Shown: positions 50,758 to 60,130 of the stretch, piece after piece
Layout of the letters: the number at the start of each line of letters is the position of its first letter
Numbering within the stretch: position 1 is the first letter of the stretch
Assembly: GCF_002258215.1 (NCBI RefSeq)
Contig: NZ_NEFY01000011.1
Coordinates: 1-64,000, forward strand
DNA length: 64,000 bases
Source: Marinobacter vinifirmus
GTDB lineage: Bacteria > Pseudomonadota > Gammaproteobacteria > Pseudomonadales > Oleiphilaceae
Direction of reading: 5' to 3'
Notes under the pieces: generated by a model
What the model was told of the DNA's origin: nothing
The model's database searches: none
Seen by the model: only the letters and a program-made list of their open reading frames with translations
Program-made: the position numbers and the translations under genes

Positions 50758-52758
50758 ATGTATCCGGAACTCGGACAGCTTGCACTGATACTCGCGCTGT
50801 TGCTCTCGGTGCTTCTTGCCGTCGTCCCGTTGGCCGGTGCGCTCACCGGGCGTGACAGTCTGCAGGCGTTTGCCCGGCCCCTGGCGTCGGGCATGTTTGT
50901 GTTTACCGGCCTGGCCTTTGCCATCCTGATCCACGCCTTCCTGGTAGACGATTTCTCCGTGGCCTACGTGGCCAACAACAGCAACAGCATGCTGCCCTGG
51001 TACTACAAGTTCAGTGCCGTGTGGGGTGGCCATGAAGGCTCACTGCTGTTGTGGATCCTGATGCTCACCGGCTGGACCCTGGCAGTGGCCATCTTCAGCC
51101 GCAGGTTGCCATCGACCATGGTGTCCCAGGTGCTGGCGGTTATGGGCATGGTCTGTGTCGGCTTCTTCCTGTTCATCATTGTGACGTCCAACCCCTTTGA
51201 CCGTATGCTGCCGAACGTGCCGGCGGATGGCCAGGACCTGAACCCGCTGCTGCAGGACATCGGCCTGATTATGCACCCGCCCATGCTGTACATGGGCTAT
51301 GTGGGCTTCTCGGTGGCCTTTGCTTTCGCTATTGCCGCCCTGATCAACGGTCGCCTGGATGCGGCCTGGGCCCGCTGGTCCCGGCCCTGGACAACCGTTG
51401 CCTGGTCGTTCCTGACCATCGGTATTGCCCTGGGCAGCTGGTGGGCCTATTACGAGCTTGGCTGGGGCGGCTGGTGGTTCTGGGACCCGGTTGAAAACGC
51501 CTCCTTGCTGCCGTGGCTGTCCGGTACGGCCCTGATGCACTCGCTGGCAGTGACGGAAAAGCGTGGCGTGTTCAAGAGCTGGACGGTACTGCTGGCCATC
51601 GTCACCTTCGCACTGAGCCTGCTGGGCACCTTCCTGGTGCGCTCCGGTGTTCTCACCTCGGTACATGCCTTCGCTTCTGACCCCGAGCGGGGCAGCTTTC
51701 TGCTCATGCTACTGGGTATCACCGTCGTGGGCAGCCTGCTGCTCTACGCGTTCAGGGCACCCGTGGTGCACGTGCGTTCCCGTTACGGCTCCCTGTCCCG
51801 TGAAATCTTCCTGCTGCTGAACAACGTGTTGCTGGTATCCGCTACGCTGCTGGTGGCCATCGGTACCCTGTATCCGCTGGTCCTGGACTACCTGGATGCC
51901 GGCAAGCTGTCCATCGGCGAGCCGTTCTTTAACACCACCTTCAGCCCGCTGGCCGTGGCCACCGGCCTTTTGCTGGGTGCCGGTATCTTCTCCCGCTGGA
52001 AGAAAACCGACGGCGGTATGCTGGCCCGTAAACTGTTGTGGCCGCTGGCGATCAGCCTGGTGGCGACGGCTGCGGTGATGGTTAACTATGGCAGCTTTGC
52101 GCCCTGGGCCTTTGCCGGTGTGTTCACTGCCATATGGATTGCCGTGGCTACCCTGTGGGACCTGTGGGACAAGTCTGCTTCCCGCCAGGGCCGATTGCAT
52201 GGCCTCAAGCGCCAGTCCCGCAGTTACTGGGGCATGGTGCTGGGGCACCTTGGTGTGGCTATGGTGATGGCCGGTGCCACCGTGGTGTCCAATTACGGTG
52301 TCGAGCGGGATGTCCGCATGACTCCGGGTGATTCCGCCATGGTGGGCGATTACGAAATCGTGTTCACCGACATCGGTGAGCGGCAGGGCGCCAATTTCAC
52401 CGCCCAGTACGGCAGCTTTAACGTGTTCCTGGATGGCAAGCTGGTTACCGACCTGCACCCGGAAAAGCGTAACTACCCGGTGGGTATGAGCGTGATGACC
52501 GAGGCGGATATTGATGCCGGCCTGTTCCGGGATGTATTTGTGGCCATTGGCGAGCGGATTTCCGACGACGCCTGGGCCATCCGCCTGCAGTACAAGCCGC
52601 TGGTACGCTGGTTGTGGCTGGGTTCCCTGGTGATGGCCATCGGCGGCTTCCTGGCCATTGCCGACAAGCGTTACCGCATTCGTGTAAAAGCTGAGGAAAA
52701 ACAGAAAGCCCAGGCTGGCAACACGGCTCCCGGCAAGCCGGCGGAGGCATCGTCATGA
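50758..52758 (+). CDS. ccmF: cytochrome c haem lyase subunit CcmF
   Basis: This 666-residue polytopic protein carries the WWD motif WGGWWFWDPVENAS and flanking His residues (WGGHEGS, IMHPPMLYMGY), with about 15 hydrophobic segments. It ligates haem to apocytochrome c with CcmH. Its stop overlaps ccmG as ATGA. Confidence 0.97.
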   Translation: MYPELGQLALILALLLSVLLAVVPLAGALTGRDSLQAFARPLASGMFVFTGLAFAILIHAFLVDDFSVAYVANNSNSMLPWYYKFSAVWGGHEGSLLLWILMLTGWTLAVAIFSRRLPSTMVSQVLAVMGMVCVGFFLFIIVTSNPFDRMLPNVPADGQDLNPLLQDIGLIMHPPMLYMGYVGFSVAFAFAIAALINGRLDAAWARWSRPWTTVAWSFLTIGIALGSWWAYYELGWGGWWFWDPVENASLLPWLSGTALMHSLAVTEKRGVFKSWTVLLAIVTFALSLLGTFLVRSGVLTSVHAFASDPERGSFLLMLLGITVVGSLLLYAFRAPVVHVRSRYGSLSREIFLLLNNVLLVSATLLVAIGTLYPLVLDYLDAGKLSIGEPFFNTTFSPLAVATGLLLGAGIFSRWKKTDGGMLARKLLWPLAISLVATAAVMVNYGSFAPWAFAGVFTAIWIAVATLWDLWDKSASRQGRLHGLKRQSRSYWGMVLGHLGVAMVMAGATVVSNYGVERDVRMTPGDSAMVGDYEIVFTDIGERQGANFTAQYGSFNVFLDGKLVTDLHPEKRNYPVGMSVMTEADIDAGLFRDVFVAIGERISDDAWAIRLQYKPLVRWLWLGSLVMAIGGFLAIADKRYRIRVKAEEKQKAQAGNTAPGKPAEASS

Positions 52759-53291
52759 GGCGCCTGCTGCTGTTTATTCCGTTGCTGATTGCGGTGGGCA
52801 TAGGGGTCTTCCTGTTTGCCGGTATCGGCAAGGATCCCACCAAGCTGGAATCGGCCCGTATCGGCAAGCCGGTACCGGAATTCCAGCTGCAGGACCTGCA
52901 CGACCCGGAGCATATGCTGGACACCTCGGTTTTCCAGGGGCAGGTGTCCCTGCTGAATGTCTGGGCCGAGTGGTGTCCGTCCTGCTGGGACGAGCATGAA
53001 TACCTGATGCACCTGGCCAGCAACGAAGGCGTGCGCATTGTCGGCCTGAACTACAAGGATCAGCGGGAAACCGCGTTCAGTTTCCTGGGCCGCCTCGGCA
53101 ATCCCTACGAAACCATTATCTTCGACCCTCGCGGATCCCTCGGCTTTGACCTGGGTGTATACGGCGCTCCGGAAACCTATGTGATCGACGCCGACGGTGT
53201 CGTTCTGTACCGGCATGTGGGTGTAGTGAACGAGCGGGTTTGGCAGGAAGTCCTGCTGCCCGTGTTCAATCAGGCAAAGGGAAATAGCTGA
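52755..53291 (+). CDS. ccmG: thiol:disulfide reductase CcmG/DsbE
   Basis: This 178-residue periplasmic thioredoxin-like protein has an N-terminal anchor and the active site WCPSC (the usual form is WCPTC), with the GVYGAPETYVID cis-Pro loop. It reduces apocytochrome cysteines. It overlaps ccmF and ccmH. Confidence 0.96.
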   Translation: MRRLLLFIPLLIAVGIGVFLFAGIGKDPTKLESARIGKPVPEFQLQDLHDPEHMLDTSVFQGQVSLLNVWAEWCPSCWDEHEYLMHLASNEGVRIVGLNYKDQRETAFSFLGRLGNPYETIIFDPRGSLGFDLGVYGAPETYVIDADGVVLYRHVGVVNERVWQEVLLPVFNQAKGNS

Positions 53292-53770
53292 TGCGTTTTT
53301 ATCCGCTACTGTTGGCCATGCTGTTTGTGGTTTCACCACTCCGGGCCGAGGTGATGGAGGTCTACGACTTCGATACCCGGGCTGAAGAGCAGCGTTACCA
53401 GAACCTGATTGCCGAGCTGCGCTGCCCCAAGTGCCAGAACCAGAATATCGCTGACTCCAACGCCCCCATCTCCAAGGATATGCGGGACGAGGTGTACCTG
53501 ATGATGCAGCAAGGCGCTTCCAACGATGAAATCGTCGGCGCCCTGGTGGACCGTTTTGGCGAGTTTGTGCAGTACAAACCGCCGGTCGACAAGCGCACGA
53601 TTTTCCTCTGGGCTTTCCCGGCCATTGCCGTGATTGGCGGCTTGCTGATTGTGGCTGGCGTGGTAATGCGCTCGCGCAAACAGGGCCAGCAGGAAACGGC
53701 CCTCAGCCCCGAAGAAAAAGCCAGGGTCGAACAGATGCTGGCCGATAAGGATCAGCCATCCGAGCGCTGA
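53291..53770 (+). CDS. ccmH: cytochrome c maturation protein CcmH
   Basis: This 159-residue protein has a signal peptide, the redox motif LRCPKCQNQ and a C-terminal membrane segment (AFPAIAVIGGLLIVAGVVM). It is the short CcmH form, with the TPR part encoded separately as ccmI. It starts one base inside the ccmG stop. Confidence 0.96.
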   Translation: MRFYPLLLAMLFVVSPLRAEVMEVYDFDTRAEEQRYQNLIAELRCPKCQNQNIADSNAPISKDMRDEVYLMMQQGASNDEIVGALVDRFGEFVQYKPPVDKRTIFLWAFPAIAVIGGLLIVAGVVMRSRKQGQQETALSPEEKARVEQMLADKDQPSER

Positions 53771-53806
53771 TCCGCGTAACACATCCCCAACTGCGACGAA
53801 GACTCC

Positions 53807-55081
53807 ATGACTGAAACATTCTGGATTGCCGCGACGGTATTCATTCTCATCGCCCTGGCATTTGTGTTGTACCCGGTGTTCTTTCACCGCCCCAAGGCGC
53901 GGATGGATGCAGACCTCAGAAACCAGAACCTGCTGGCCTACAAGTCCCGCCTGAAAGAGCTGGATGATGAACACGAAGCCGGCATCCTGGACGCTGAAGG
54001 CTACCAGCAACTGAAAGAAGAGCTGGCGGGCGCCATGCTTGACGACGTTCCGGAAAACGAGCAGCCCCGCCAGCGGCTGGCAGGCCGGCGCAGCGCCATG
54101 GCTGTTGCCTTGCTGGCCGTGCTACTGCTGCCCGCCGGTGCCTACCTGGGCTACCAGGAATGGGGCGCTATGGACCGGGTAGAGCAGTTCATCACCATGC
54201 AGGAAATGGGTGCTTCCGGTAACGATGACCAGACCGCGCGCATGTCCGCACTGGCAGACCAGCTGCGGGACCGCCTCGAGCAGGATCCGGAGAACGCCGA
54301 CGGCTGGGCCATGCTGGGCCAGACCTATATGCGTACCGAACGTTACGAGGATGCGGCCGAAGCCTTCCAGCGCCTGGCTGCAATTACCGAGCAGGATCGC
54401 AATGCCAGCTCAGTGGCCTGGGGCCTGTCAGCCCAGGCATTGTACTTCCAGAGTGAAGGGCAGATGACGCCGGGTGTGATGGCGGCCATCGAGTCAGCCC
54501 GCGCCCTGAACCCGAACGAAGTGAACTCGCTGGGCCTGCTGGGCATCAATGCCTTCAGCCAGCAGAACTACCGTGAAGCGATCGAATACTGGGAAACCAT
54601 TGTAGAGGTCACGCCGGACCATCCGCAGATTGCCTCTATTCGCGGTGGCATTGCCGAAGCCTACAACCGCCTGGGCGAAACACCTCCCGCTGCGCAGGCT
54701 CCGGAGCCTGCGGCACCGTCTGCCGGTGTGGCCCTGAGAGTTTCCCTGGATGATGCGTTCAGGGACAGCGTGCCAGGTGACACCACCCTGTTTGTCTTTG
54801 CCCGTGCAAAGGGCACATCAGGTGGGGCGCCGGTGGCTGTCGCCCGCATGACTGCAGGTGTTCTGCCGGTAGATATCCGCCTGGATGACAGCTACGCCAT
54901 GTCGCCGGAGGCTACCATTTCCTCCGCAGAAGAGGTCGTGATTGTCGCCCGCCTGAGCCGCAGCGGAAGCATCAACCCGCAAGCCGGTGACTGGCAGGGC
55001 CAGGTGGAAGCGGAAGTGCTGCCACCGGAGGCTGGTGGCGAGCCGGTTGAACTGGTAATCAGCCAGGAACTTATCGACTGA
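53807..55081 (+). CDS. ccmI: cytochrome c maturation protein CcmI
   Basis: This 424-residue protein has two N-terminal membrane segments (about 5-25 and 92-112) with a coiled-coil loop between, TPR repeats (about 150-285) and a C-terminal beta-rich domain. It presents apocytochrome c to the lyase. It ends the ccm operon and overlaps the convergent batD gene by 11 bases. Confidence 0.94.
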   Translation: MTETFWIAATVFILIALAFVLYPVFFHRPKARMDADLRNQNLLAYKSRLKELDDEHEAGILDAEGYQQLKEELAGAMLDDVPENEQPRQRLAGRRSAMAVALLAVLLLPAGAYLGYQEWGAMDRVEQFITMQEMGASGNDDQTARMSALADQLRDRLEQDPENADGWAMLGQTYMRTERYEDAAEAFQRLAAITEQDRNASSVAWGLSAQALYFQSEGQMTPGVMAAIESARALNPNEVNSLGLLGINAFSQQNYREAIEYWETIVEVTPDHPQIASIRGGIAEAYNRLGETPPAAQAPEPAAPSAGVALRVSLDDAFRDSVPGDTTLFVFARAKGTSGGAPVAVARMTAGVLPVDIRLDDSYAMSPEATISSAEEVVIVARLSRSGSINPQAGDWQGQVEAEVLPPEAGGEPVELVISQELID

Positions 55082-56801
55082 CCGGATTCAGCGGAGGCAG
55101 TCCGTAGCGGCTGTCTTCGCTTTGTGCCTTCCGCTTTCTCAACCTCTCCAATGCTTTCCCCAATCCCTGTAGTGCCTCATTCGAAACCGCCTGCTGGTGT
55201 TGCGAGAACAGCTGTGCCTGCAGTTGCTCCAGGTGGCCGGCCAGTTCCGGGTCATCACTGAACCTGACCACATCGCTGACCGTCGCAAAGCGCTGTTCCG
55301 GGAATCGTAACCTGGCCCAGTGCAGCAGCTGGCCGGTGGTGTCTGCGGAACCGTTTTTAACCGAACGGATCAACTGCTCATAGGCGTGTTTTTCGGTGTC
55401 GTCTTCCAATGGCTCGGATGACAGGGCGCCGCCGGACGGCTTTCGGGACAACCACCACAGCACCAGGGTAGCCAGCCAGAGCAATCCCAGTACCATCGAA
55501 AGCCAAAGCCAGAAAGAGCCCGGGTTATCTGTCGGGGGCTGGTCATCTGCGGTGACCGGAGTAGTGGCGGGCGGAGTCTCCGGGGCGCTGTTATCCGGCA
55601 CCGGCGCAGCGGCGACCGCGCTGTTACCGGTGATGGTGTAGGGACGCTCCGGCAATACCGCCTGCTCCAGTTGGTCGGTCTCTGTGTTCCACCAGAGGAT
55701 GCGGATGGCGGGCAACACCACATCGCCGGCCTGGACCGGCACCAGAGCGGCTTCCTGCTGCAGGGTGGAGCGAAGGCCGTCAACGGTGGTTTCGGTATTT
55801 CTCAGGGGGCTTTCCGGGTAGCTGCGTATGGCCGCTGGAGTTTCCTGCGGCAGTGGCGGCAGGGCTTCTGCCGGCAAGCCATCGGCATGCAGGGTAATCT
55901 TCCGGGTCAGGTTGGCTCCGGCGTTCAGTTCCCCTGCTGGCGGCAGGCCGTCTTCAGCCAGCGCCAGGCTGCGGGCCGGCAGCCAGGGCTGGTCTGCCGG
56001 GAAGGCATCAGGCACCGGTTTTACCGGTACCTCATAGAGCTGCTGTTGATCCCGCAGGAACTTCAACTGGCCGTTGGCGTCGCGGGTCTGACCCTCAAAG
56101 CGGATCGGGGCCAGGCTCAGCTGCCCCGGCTGCTGGGGAAAGATGGCATAGCGCCGCTCAACCACCCGGTAACGGACGCCATCCCGGTAACGGGTGAATT
56201 CGCGCTGCTTGCCCAGGGATTCGATGATGGCATCGGGGTGTTCCGGCTCCGACAATTCGCCCCGTATCAGGTTGCCCGAGAAAAACAGCTGTATGGTAAG
56301 CACCAGCTGTTCCTGCACATACACCTCGGCTTTGTCGGCCGATAGTTCGATAAAACTGTCGCGGGCGCCGGCTTCCTGGCTCGGCGCTGTGCCGGTCACC
56401 ACGTCAATCTCTACCGGCTCGGAGGTGGCATCCTTGAAGGTCAGCTCCGGGATAGTCAGCTTGCCGGTTCGGGTGGGGGCCAGCTGGTAGGTCCAGGTGA
56501 TTTCCCCGGTCATATCGCCGTTGACGGTCTGCACACTGTAACGCTGGTTCCGGGCCAGGATTTCGAAGTCCGGCTCTACCTTTTCAATGTCGGGGGAAGG
56601 CAGGTCAGACAGGTCAAAGTTGAACAGATTGCTGAGGTTCAGGTCGATTTCCATGGAGCCGCGCACGGTCAGGGTTAATACCTCGCCTTCGTACAGCTGC
56701 GTGCGGTCCGGCTCAACCGACAGCTCACTGGCCTGGGCCGGCTGCAGGGCCACAAGCTGTACCAGTAACAGAAAAACGGGGAGAAAAATGCGTTTTACCA
56801 T
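55071..56801 (-). CDS. batD: BatD-like oxygen tolerance protein
   Basis: This 576-residue protein has a signal peptide (LPVFLLLVQLVALQPAQA), beta-rich periplasmic domains and a C-terminal membrane segment (LWLSMVLGLLWLATLVLWWL) with a short cytoplasmic tail. This is the BatD layout. It is last in a six-gene operon, overlapping batB/C by seven bases. The Bat system is linked to stress tolerance, with unclear chemistry. Confidence 0.87.
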   Translation of the reverse strand: MVKRIFLPVFLLLVQLVALQPAQASELSVEPDRTQLYEGEVLTLTVRGSMEIDLNLSNLFNFDLSDLPSPDIEKVEPDFEILARNQRYSVQTVNGDMTGEITWTYQLAPTRTGKLTIPELTFKDATSEPVEIDVVTGTAPSQEAGARDSFIELSADKAEVYVQEQLVLTIQLFFSGNLIRGELSEPEHPDAIIESLGKQREFTRYRDGVRYRVVERRYAIFPQQPGQLSLAPIRFEGQTRDANGQLKFLRDQQQLYEVPVKPVPDAFPADQPWLPARSLALAEDGLPPAGELNAGANLTRKITLHADGLPAEALPPLPQETPAAIRSYPESPLRNTETTVDGLRSTLQQEAALVPVQAGDVVLPAIRILWWNTETDQLEQAVLPERPYTITGNSAVAAAPVPDNSAPETPPATTPVTADDQPPTDNPGSFWLWLSMVLGLLWLATLVLWWLSRKPSGGALSSEPLEDDTEKHAYEQLIRSVKNGSADTTGQLLHWARLRFPEQRFATVSDVVRFSDDPELAGHLEQLQAQLFSQHQQAVSNEALQGLGKALERLRKRKAQSEDSRYGLPPLNPVSR

Positions 56802-58648
56802 GGTGTATCGCCCTCGTCGGATTGCGTCTGGCGCTGCTGGTACTGCTGCAGGAACTTGCGCTGCAACAGCCCGCCGGGGTTGTCAGGAATACGCCGTAGC
56901 CACTGCTCCTGGCCCTGGTCCAGCGGTTGTTCGGAAATTTCGGCCGGAGCTTCTACAGCCTGGCCGTTGTCGGCCGGCTCCTGGTCTGACGGCTGGCCTT
57001 GCCCGGATTGCTGCATGTCTTCGCCAGCCTGTGGCTCGGCGTCTTGGCCGCTCTGTCCGGAATCCTGTGTATCACCGGATTGTTCGGATTCCTGCTGGCT
57101 GTCTTGCTGGCCTTGCTGCTGGCTTTCCTGCTTACCCTGACTGCCTTGATCGCTTTGATCACCCGGGCTGTCCTGATTGTCCTGGCCGGACTGTGAATCT
57201 TCGCCCTGCTGCTGGTTGTTCTCCGACTGCTGGTCACCGGAATCGCCTTGTTGCTGGTCTTGCTCTTGCTGCTGTTGCTGGTCGAGCAGCTGCTGAACCA
57301 GGTCACGGTTAAAGCGGGCGTCTTCGAAGTCGGGGTTCTGCGCCAGGGCCTGCTGGTAGGCGTCCAGGGCTTGTTCAAGCTCGCCGGCCCGGGCCAGGGC
57401 ATTACCCCGGTTGTAGTGGCCGGTGGCCGTCGGTATTTCGGTAAAGGCCCGGGCAGCCTCTTCGTGGCGGCCGCTGCGGTACAGGGCCGAGCCTTTCCAG
57501 TCCGGCTGCTGCAGAACCTCTGCCGCGCGCTCCGGATCCTGCCCGATCAGTTCCCGCCCGCGCTGGTCGTCCCGCTGCCACAGGCCACCCCAGTCCAGTG
57601 CCATGGCCGGGCGGGGTGTCAGGGTCAGTGGTATAAGGCTCAGGGCGAGTACAGCAAAGGCACCCCGACGCCAGCCCAGCAATAACAGGGGCAGGGCCAG
57701 CCAGAGCAGCCAGTAGCCGTCGTCTTGCCAGCGGTTGATGGTCAGGCCGTCACCGGTTTCCGACCAATCCTCTTCCGCTCCCGGTTCCAGCGCAAGGGCA
57801 CGGATATCCGCGTCGCCAAGGGTCAGTTCGTGGCTGTCACCGCCGTTGGCCCGGGCCAGCCTCTCCATGGCATCGGGGTCGGCCCTGGCGATGACAATCT
57901 CGCCGTTACTGCGCAGGAAGCCTCGCTTGGCCAGGGGAATCGGCCCACCTTCCGGTGTGCCCACAACCAGTGTGCTCAGGGCATAGCCGGTGCCGGCCAG
58001 GTGATTGTTGATGGCGCTGTGATAACTTCGGGGCACATCATCGGATATCAGCAATATCCGCCCGCGGCCCGGTGCGCCCTGCTGCAGCAGATCCACCGCC
58101 TGGCCAATGGCCAGGTCTGCCCGGTTACCCTGTGCCGGCATGATGGCGGGGTCCAGAACTCCGAGCATGGCTTCGATAGTGCGGAAGTCTTCGGTCAATG
58201 GCGTAACGGTGTGGGCATCACCGGAGTACACCAGCAGGGCGGTCAGGCCGCCGCGCCGTTGCGCCAGCAGGTCCCGAACCTTGCGCTTGGCCAGGGTCAG
58301 CCGGTCCGGTTCGGCATCGGTGGCCAGCATGGACAGCGACAGGTCCAGCACAATCACCAGACTGTCTTCCGGTTGTTTGAGCGGGGTAGGGGCCTGACGC
58401 CAGCTCGGGCCAGCCAGGCCGATGGCCAGGGTCAGCAGGGCGATGTTCAGTGGCAGCAGCGGCGACCGGCTGGCACCGCCCGGGGCGCCTTGCCCAGGTT
58501 TGTTTAAAAGCGGTTTCAGCAGGGGCTGGGGAATATAACGGCTCCAGCCGGCATCGGCCTGGCGCAGCTTGTGCCTTGCCAGGTATAACGCCGGCAGTGC
58601 CAGCAACAGTAATAACCAAAGGGGCCTCAGGAAGTGAAAATCAGCCAT
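56795..58648 (-). CDS. BatB/BatC fusion: VWA domain plus TPR and Gln-rich tail
   Basis: This 617-residue protein joins a membrane-anchored VWA domain (MIDAS LDLSLSM) to TPR repeats at about 375-430. A very Gln/Ser/Asp/Gly-rich tail runs from about 450 to 560, followed by a conserved-looking C-terminus (EQWLRRIPDNPGGLLQRKF). BatB and BatC are separate in some bacteria. ATG 58648 has GGGAGG six bases upstream. The gene overlaps batA by eight bases. Confidence 0.86.
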   Translation of the reverse strand: MADFHFLRPLWLLLLLALPALYLARHKLRQADAGWSRYIPQPLLKPLLNKPGQGAPGGASRSPLLPLNIALLTLAIGLAGPSWRQAPTPLKQPEDSLVIVLDLSLSMLATDAEPDRLTLAKRKVRDLLAQRRGGLTALLVYSGDAHTVTPLTEDFRTIEAMLGVLDPAIMPAQGNRADLAIGQAVDLLQQGAPGRGRILLISDDVPRSYHSAINNHLAGTGYALSTLVVGTPEGGPIPLAKRGFLRSNGEIVIARADPDAMERLARANGGDSHELTLGDADIRALALEPGAEEDWSETGDGLTINRWQDDGYWLLWLALPLLLLGWRRGAFAVLALSLIPLTLTPRPAMALDWGGLWQRDDQRGRELIGQDPERAAEVLQQPDWKGSALYRSGRHEEAARAFTEIPTATGHYNRGNALARAGELEQALDAYQQALAQNPDFEDARFNRDLVQQLLDQQQQQEQDQQQGDSGDQQSENNQQQGEDSQSGQDNQDSPGDQSDQGSQGKQESQQQGQQDSQQESEQSGDTQDSGQSGQDAEPQAGEDMQQSGQGQPSDQEPADNGQAVEAPAEISEQPLDQGQEQWLRRIPDNPGGLLQRKFLQQYQQRQTQSDEGDTPW

Positions 58649-59666
58649 GGTGCACCTCCCCGGATTCATTGCGGCGGGCCCGGCTGGCCAGTAACCTCAG
58701 TGCTGACAACAGCAGCCACAGGGTAACCGCTGTGCCCGCCGGCCACACGTAGAGTTCGGTAACCGGGCGATAGAACTGGCCTTCCTGCTCAATGGGCTCC
58801 AGCTGGTCGATGCTGTCGTAGATCATTTCCAGCTCCGGCAGGCTACGGGCCCGGAAATACCGGCCGCCGGTCTGTTCCGCCATGCGGGTGAGCAGGGCTT
58901 CGTCCAGGTCCCGGGACGGGTTCACCCGCCGTGAGCCCAGCAGCCCCCGCTGGATCATGGAATCGGCGCCGATACCGATGGTGTATAGCCGCACACCTGT
59001 GGCCGCGGCAATCTCGGTGGCTTTGTCCGGGCTCACTTCACCGGCGGTGTTGGCGCCGTCGGTCAGAAGGATGGCTACCCGCTGCTCCTGGGGGCGATCC
59101 CGCAGGCGTTTCACCGCAAGGCCCACGGCATCGCCAATTGCAGTTGCCCGGCCGGCCATGCCCAGGCCGGCTTCCAGCAGCAGGGTTCTTACGGTTTCCC
59201 GGTCAAAGGTCAGGGGTGCCTGCACGTAGGGCTGGGTGCCGAACAGGACCAGCCCCAGGCGGTCACCCTCCCGGCGGTCGATAAACTGGTCCAGCACCCG
59301 CTTGACCGCTTGCAGGCGGTTGATGCTGCGGCCCTGAATAACCATGTCGCGCTCATCCATACTGGGCGATATATCCACCAGCAGCATCAGGTCACGGCCG
59401 CTGACCGGCATCTGCACCTGCTCGCCCACATGCTGCGGTCGGGCGATGGCGAGCACCAGGCACAGCCAGGCCAGAAGCAGCAGCAACTGGCGCCAGCGCG
59501 GTGTCCGGCGCCCCTGGGTACTGACGCCGGGCATGCCCGACAACCAGTGGCCAACCGGGATGACCGGTGCATCTACCGGTTCACCCTTGCCATAACGTTT
59601 GCCGGCCAGGAACAGCAGCGGCAACAGGGCCAGTAACAGCAGCCAGGGATAGGCCAGGGAAATCAT
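58641..59666 (-). CDS. batA: BatA-like VWA-domain membrane protein
   Basis: This 341-residue protein has N-terminal membrane segments, a VWA domain with MIDAS VDISPSM and LLTDGANTAG, and a C-terminal membrane segment (VWPAGTAVTLWLLLSALRLL). It overlaps DUF4381 by four bases and batB/C by eight. It is probably a client of the MoxR ATPase of the same operon. Confidence 0.9.
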   Translation of the reverse strand: MISLAYPWLLLLALLPLLFLAGKRYGKGEPVDAPVIPVGHWLSGMPGVSTQGRRTPRWRQLLLLLAWLCLVLAIARPQHVGEQVQMPVSGRDLMLLVDISPSMDERDMVIQGRSINRLQAVKRVLDQFIDRREGDRLGLVLFGTQPYVQAPLTFDRETVRTLLLEAGLGMAGRATAIGDAVGLAVKRLRDRPQEQRVAILLTDGANTAGEVSPDKATEIAAATGVRLYTIGIGADSMIQRGLLGSRRVNPSRDLDEALLTRMAEQTGGRYFRARSLPELEMIYDSIDQLEPIEQEGQFYRPVTELYVWPAGTAVTLWLLLSALRLLASRARRNESGEVHHG

Positions 59667-60130
59667 AGCTGGGCCTCCAGCCAGAACCGGGCAAAGTCGA
59701 GTGCCTGGCCCGGGTCCAGGTTGGTGTTCGGGCGCCAGGGTGCTTGCACCAGCGCTTCCGCTACCGGCCTTGAGGCAATGCGTTCGGAAGGCGAGGTTTC
59801 CAGCAGGAATTCGGCCCAGCCCTGGCCGGTGAGGGTTTCCGGATGCCGGTCCGGATAGGCCTGCCGGGCTACCCGCTTGAGCAGCTGGTTAAGTTCACTG
59901 AACCATTCGTTGCACTGGCGCGGGTTGGCCGCCAGTTGCACCAGTTCCTCGCGGGCCTGGCGTTTCCACAGGTTCTGCTGGCGGCGCCGGCGCAGCAACC
60001 AGAACGCGACTGCGGCCAGTACCAGAGCGACGACCGCCAGAATCCACCAGCCCGGCGCCGGCGGCCACCAGCCACCGGTTTCCGGCAGGTGAATATCGCG
60101 CAGTTGGGCTAACGGATCTTGCGGGTTCAT
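59663..60130 (-). CDS. DUF4381 membrane protein
   Basis: This 155-residue protein has DIHLPETGGWWPPAPGWWILAVVALVLAAVAFWLL near its N-terminus, typical of DUF4381, then a basic helical cytoplasmic part. It lies between DUF58 and batA with ATGA overlaps on both sides. Its role in the MoxR-Bat complex is not known. Confidence 0.9.
   Translation of the reverse strand: MNPQDPLAQLRDIHLPETGGWWPPAPGWWILAVVALVLAAVAFWLLRRRRQQNLWKRQAREELVQLAANPRQCNEWFSELNQLLKRVARQAYPDRHPETLTGQGWAEFLLETSPSERIASRPVAEALVQAPWRPNTNLDPGQALDFARFWLEAQL

Noticed and set aside
57000..57320. DNA tandem repeat or CRISPR-like array
   Set aside because: The periodic look comes from Gln/Ser codons of the BatB/C tail. There are no equal repeats with unique spacers. 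No CRISPR array was seen anywhere in the window.
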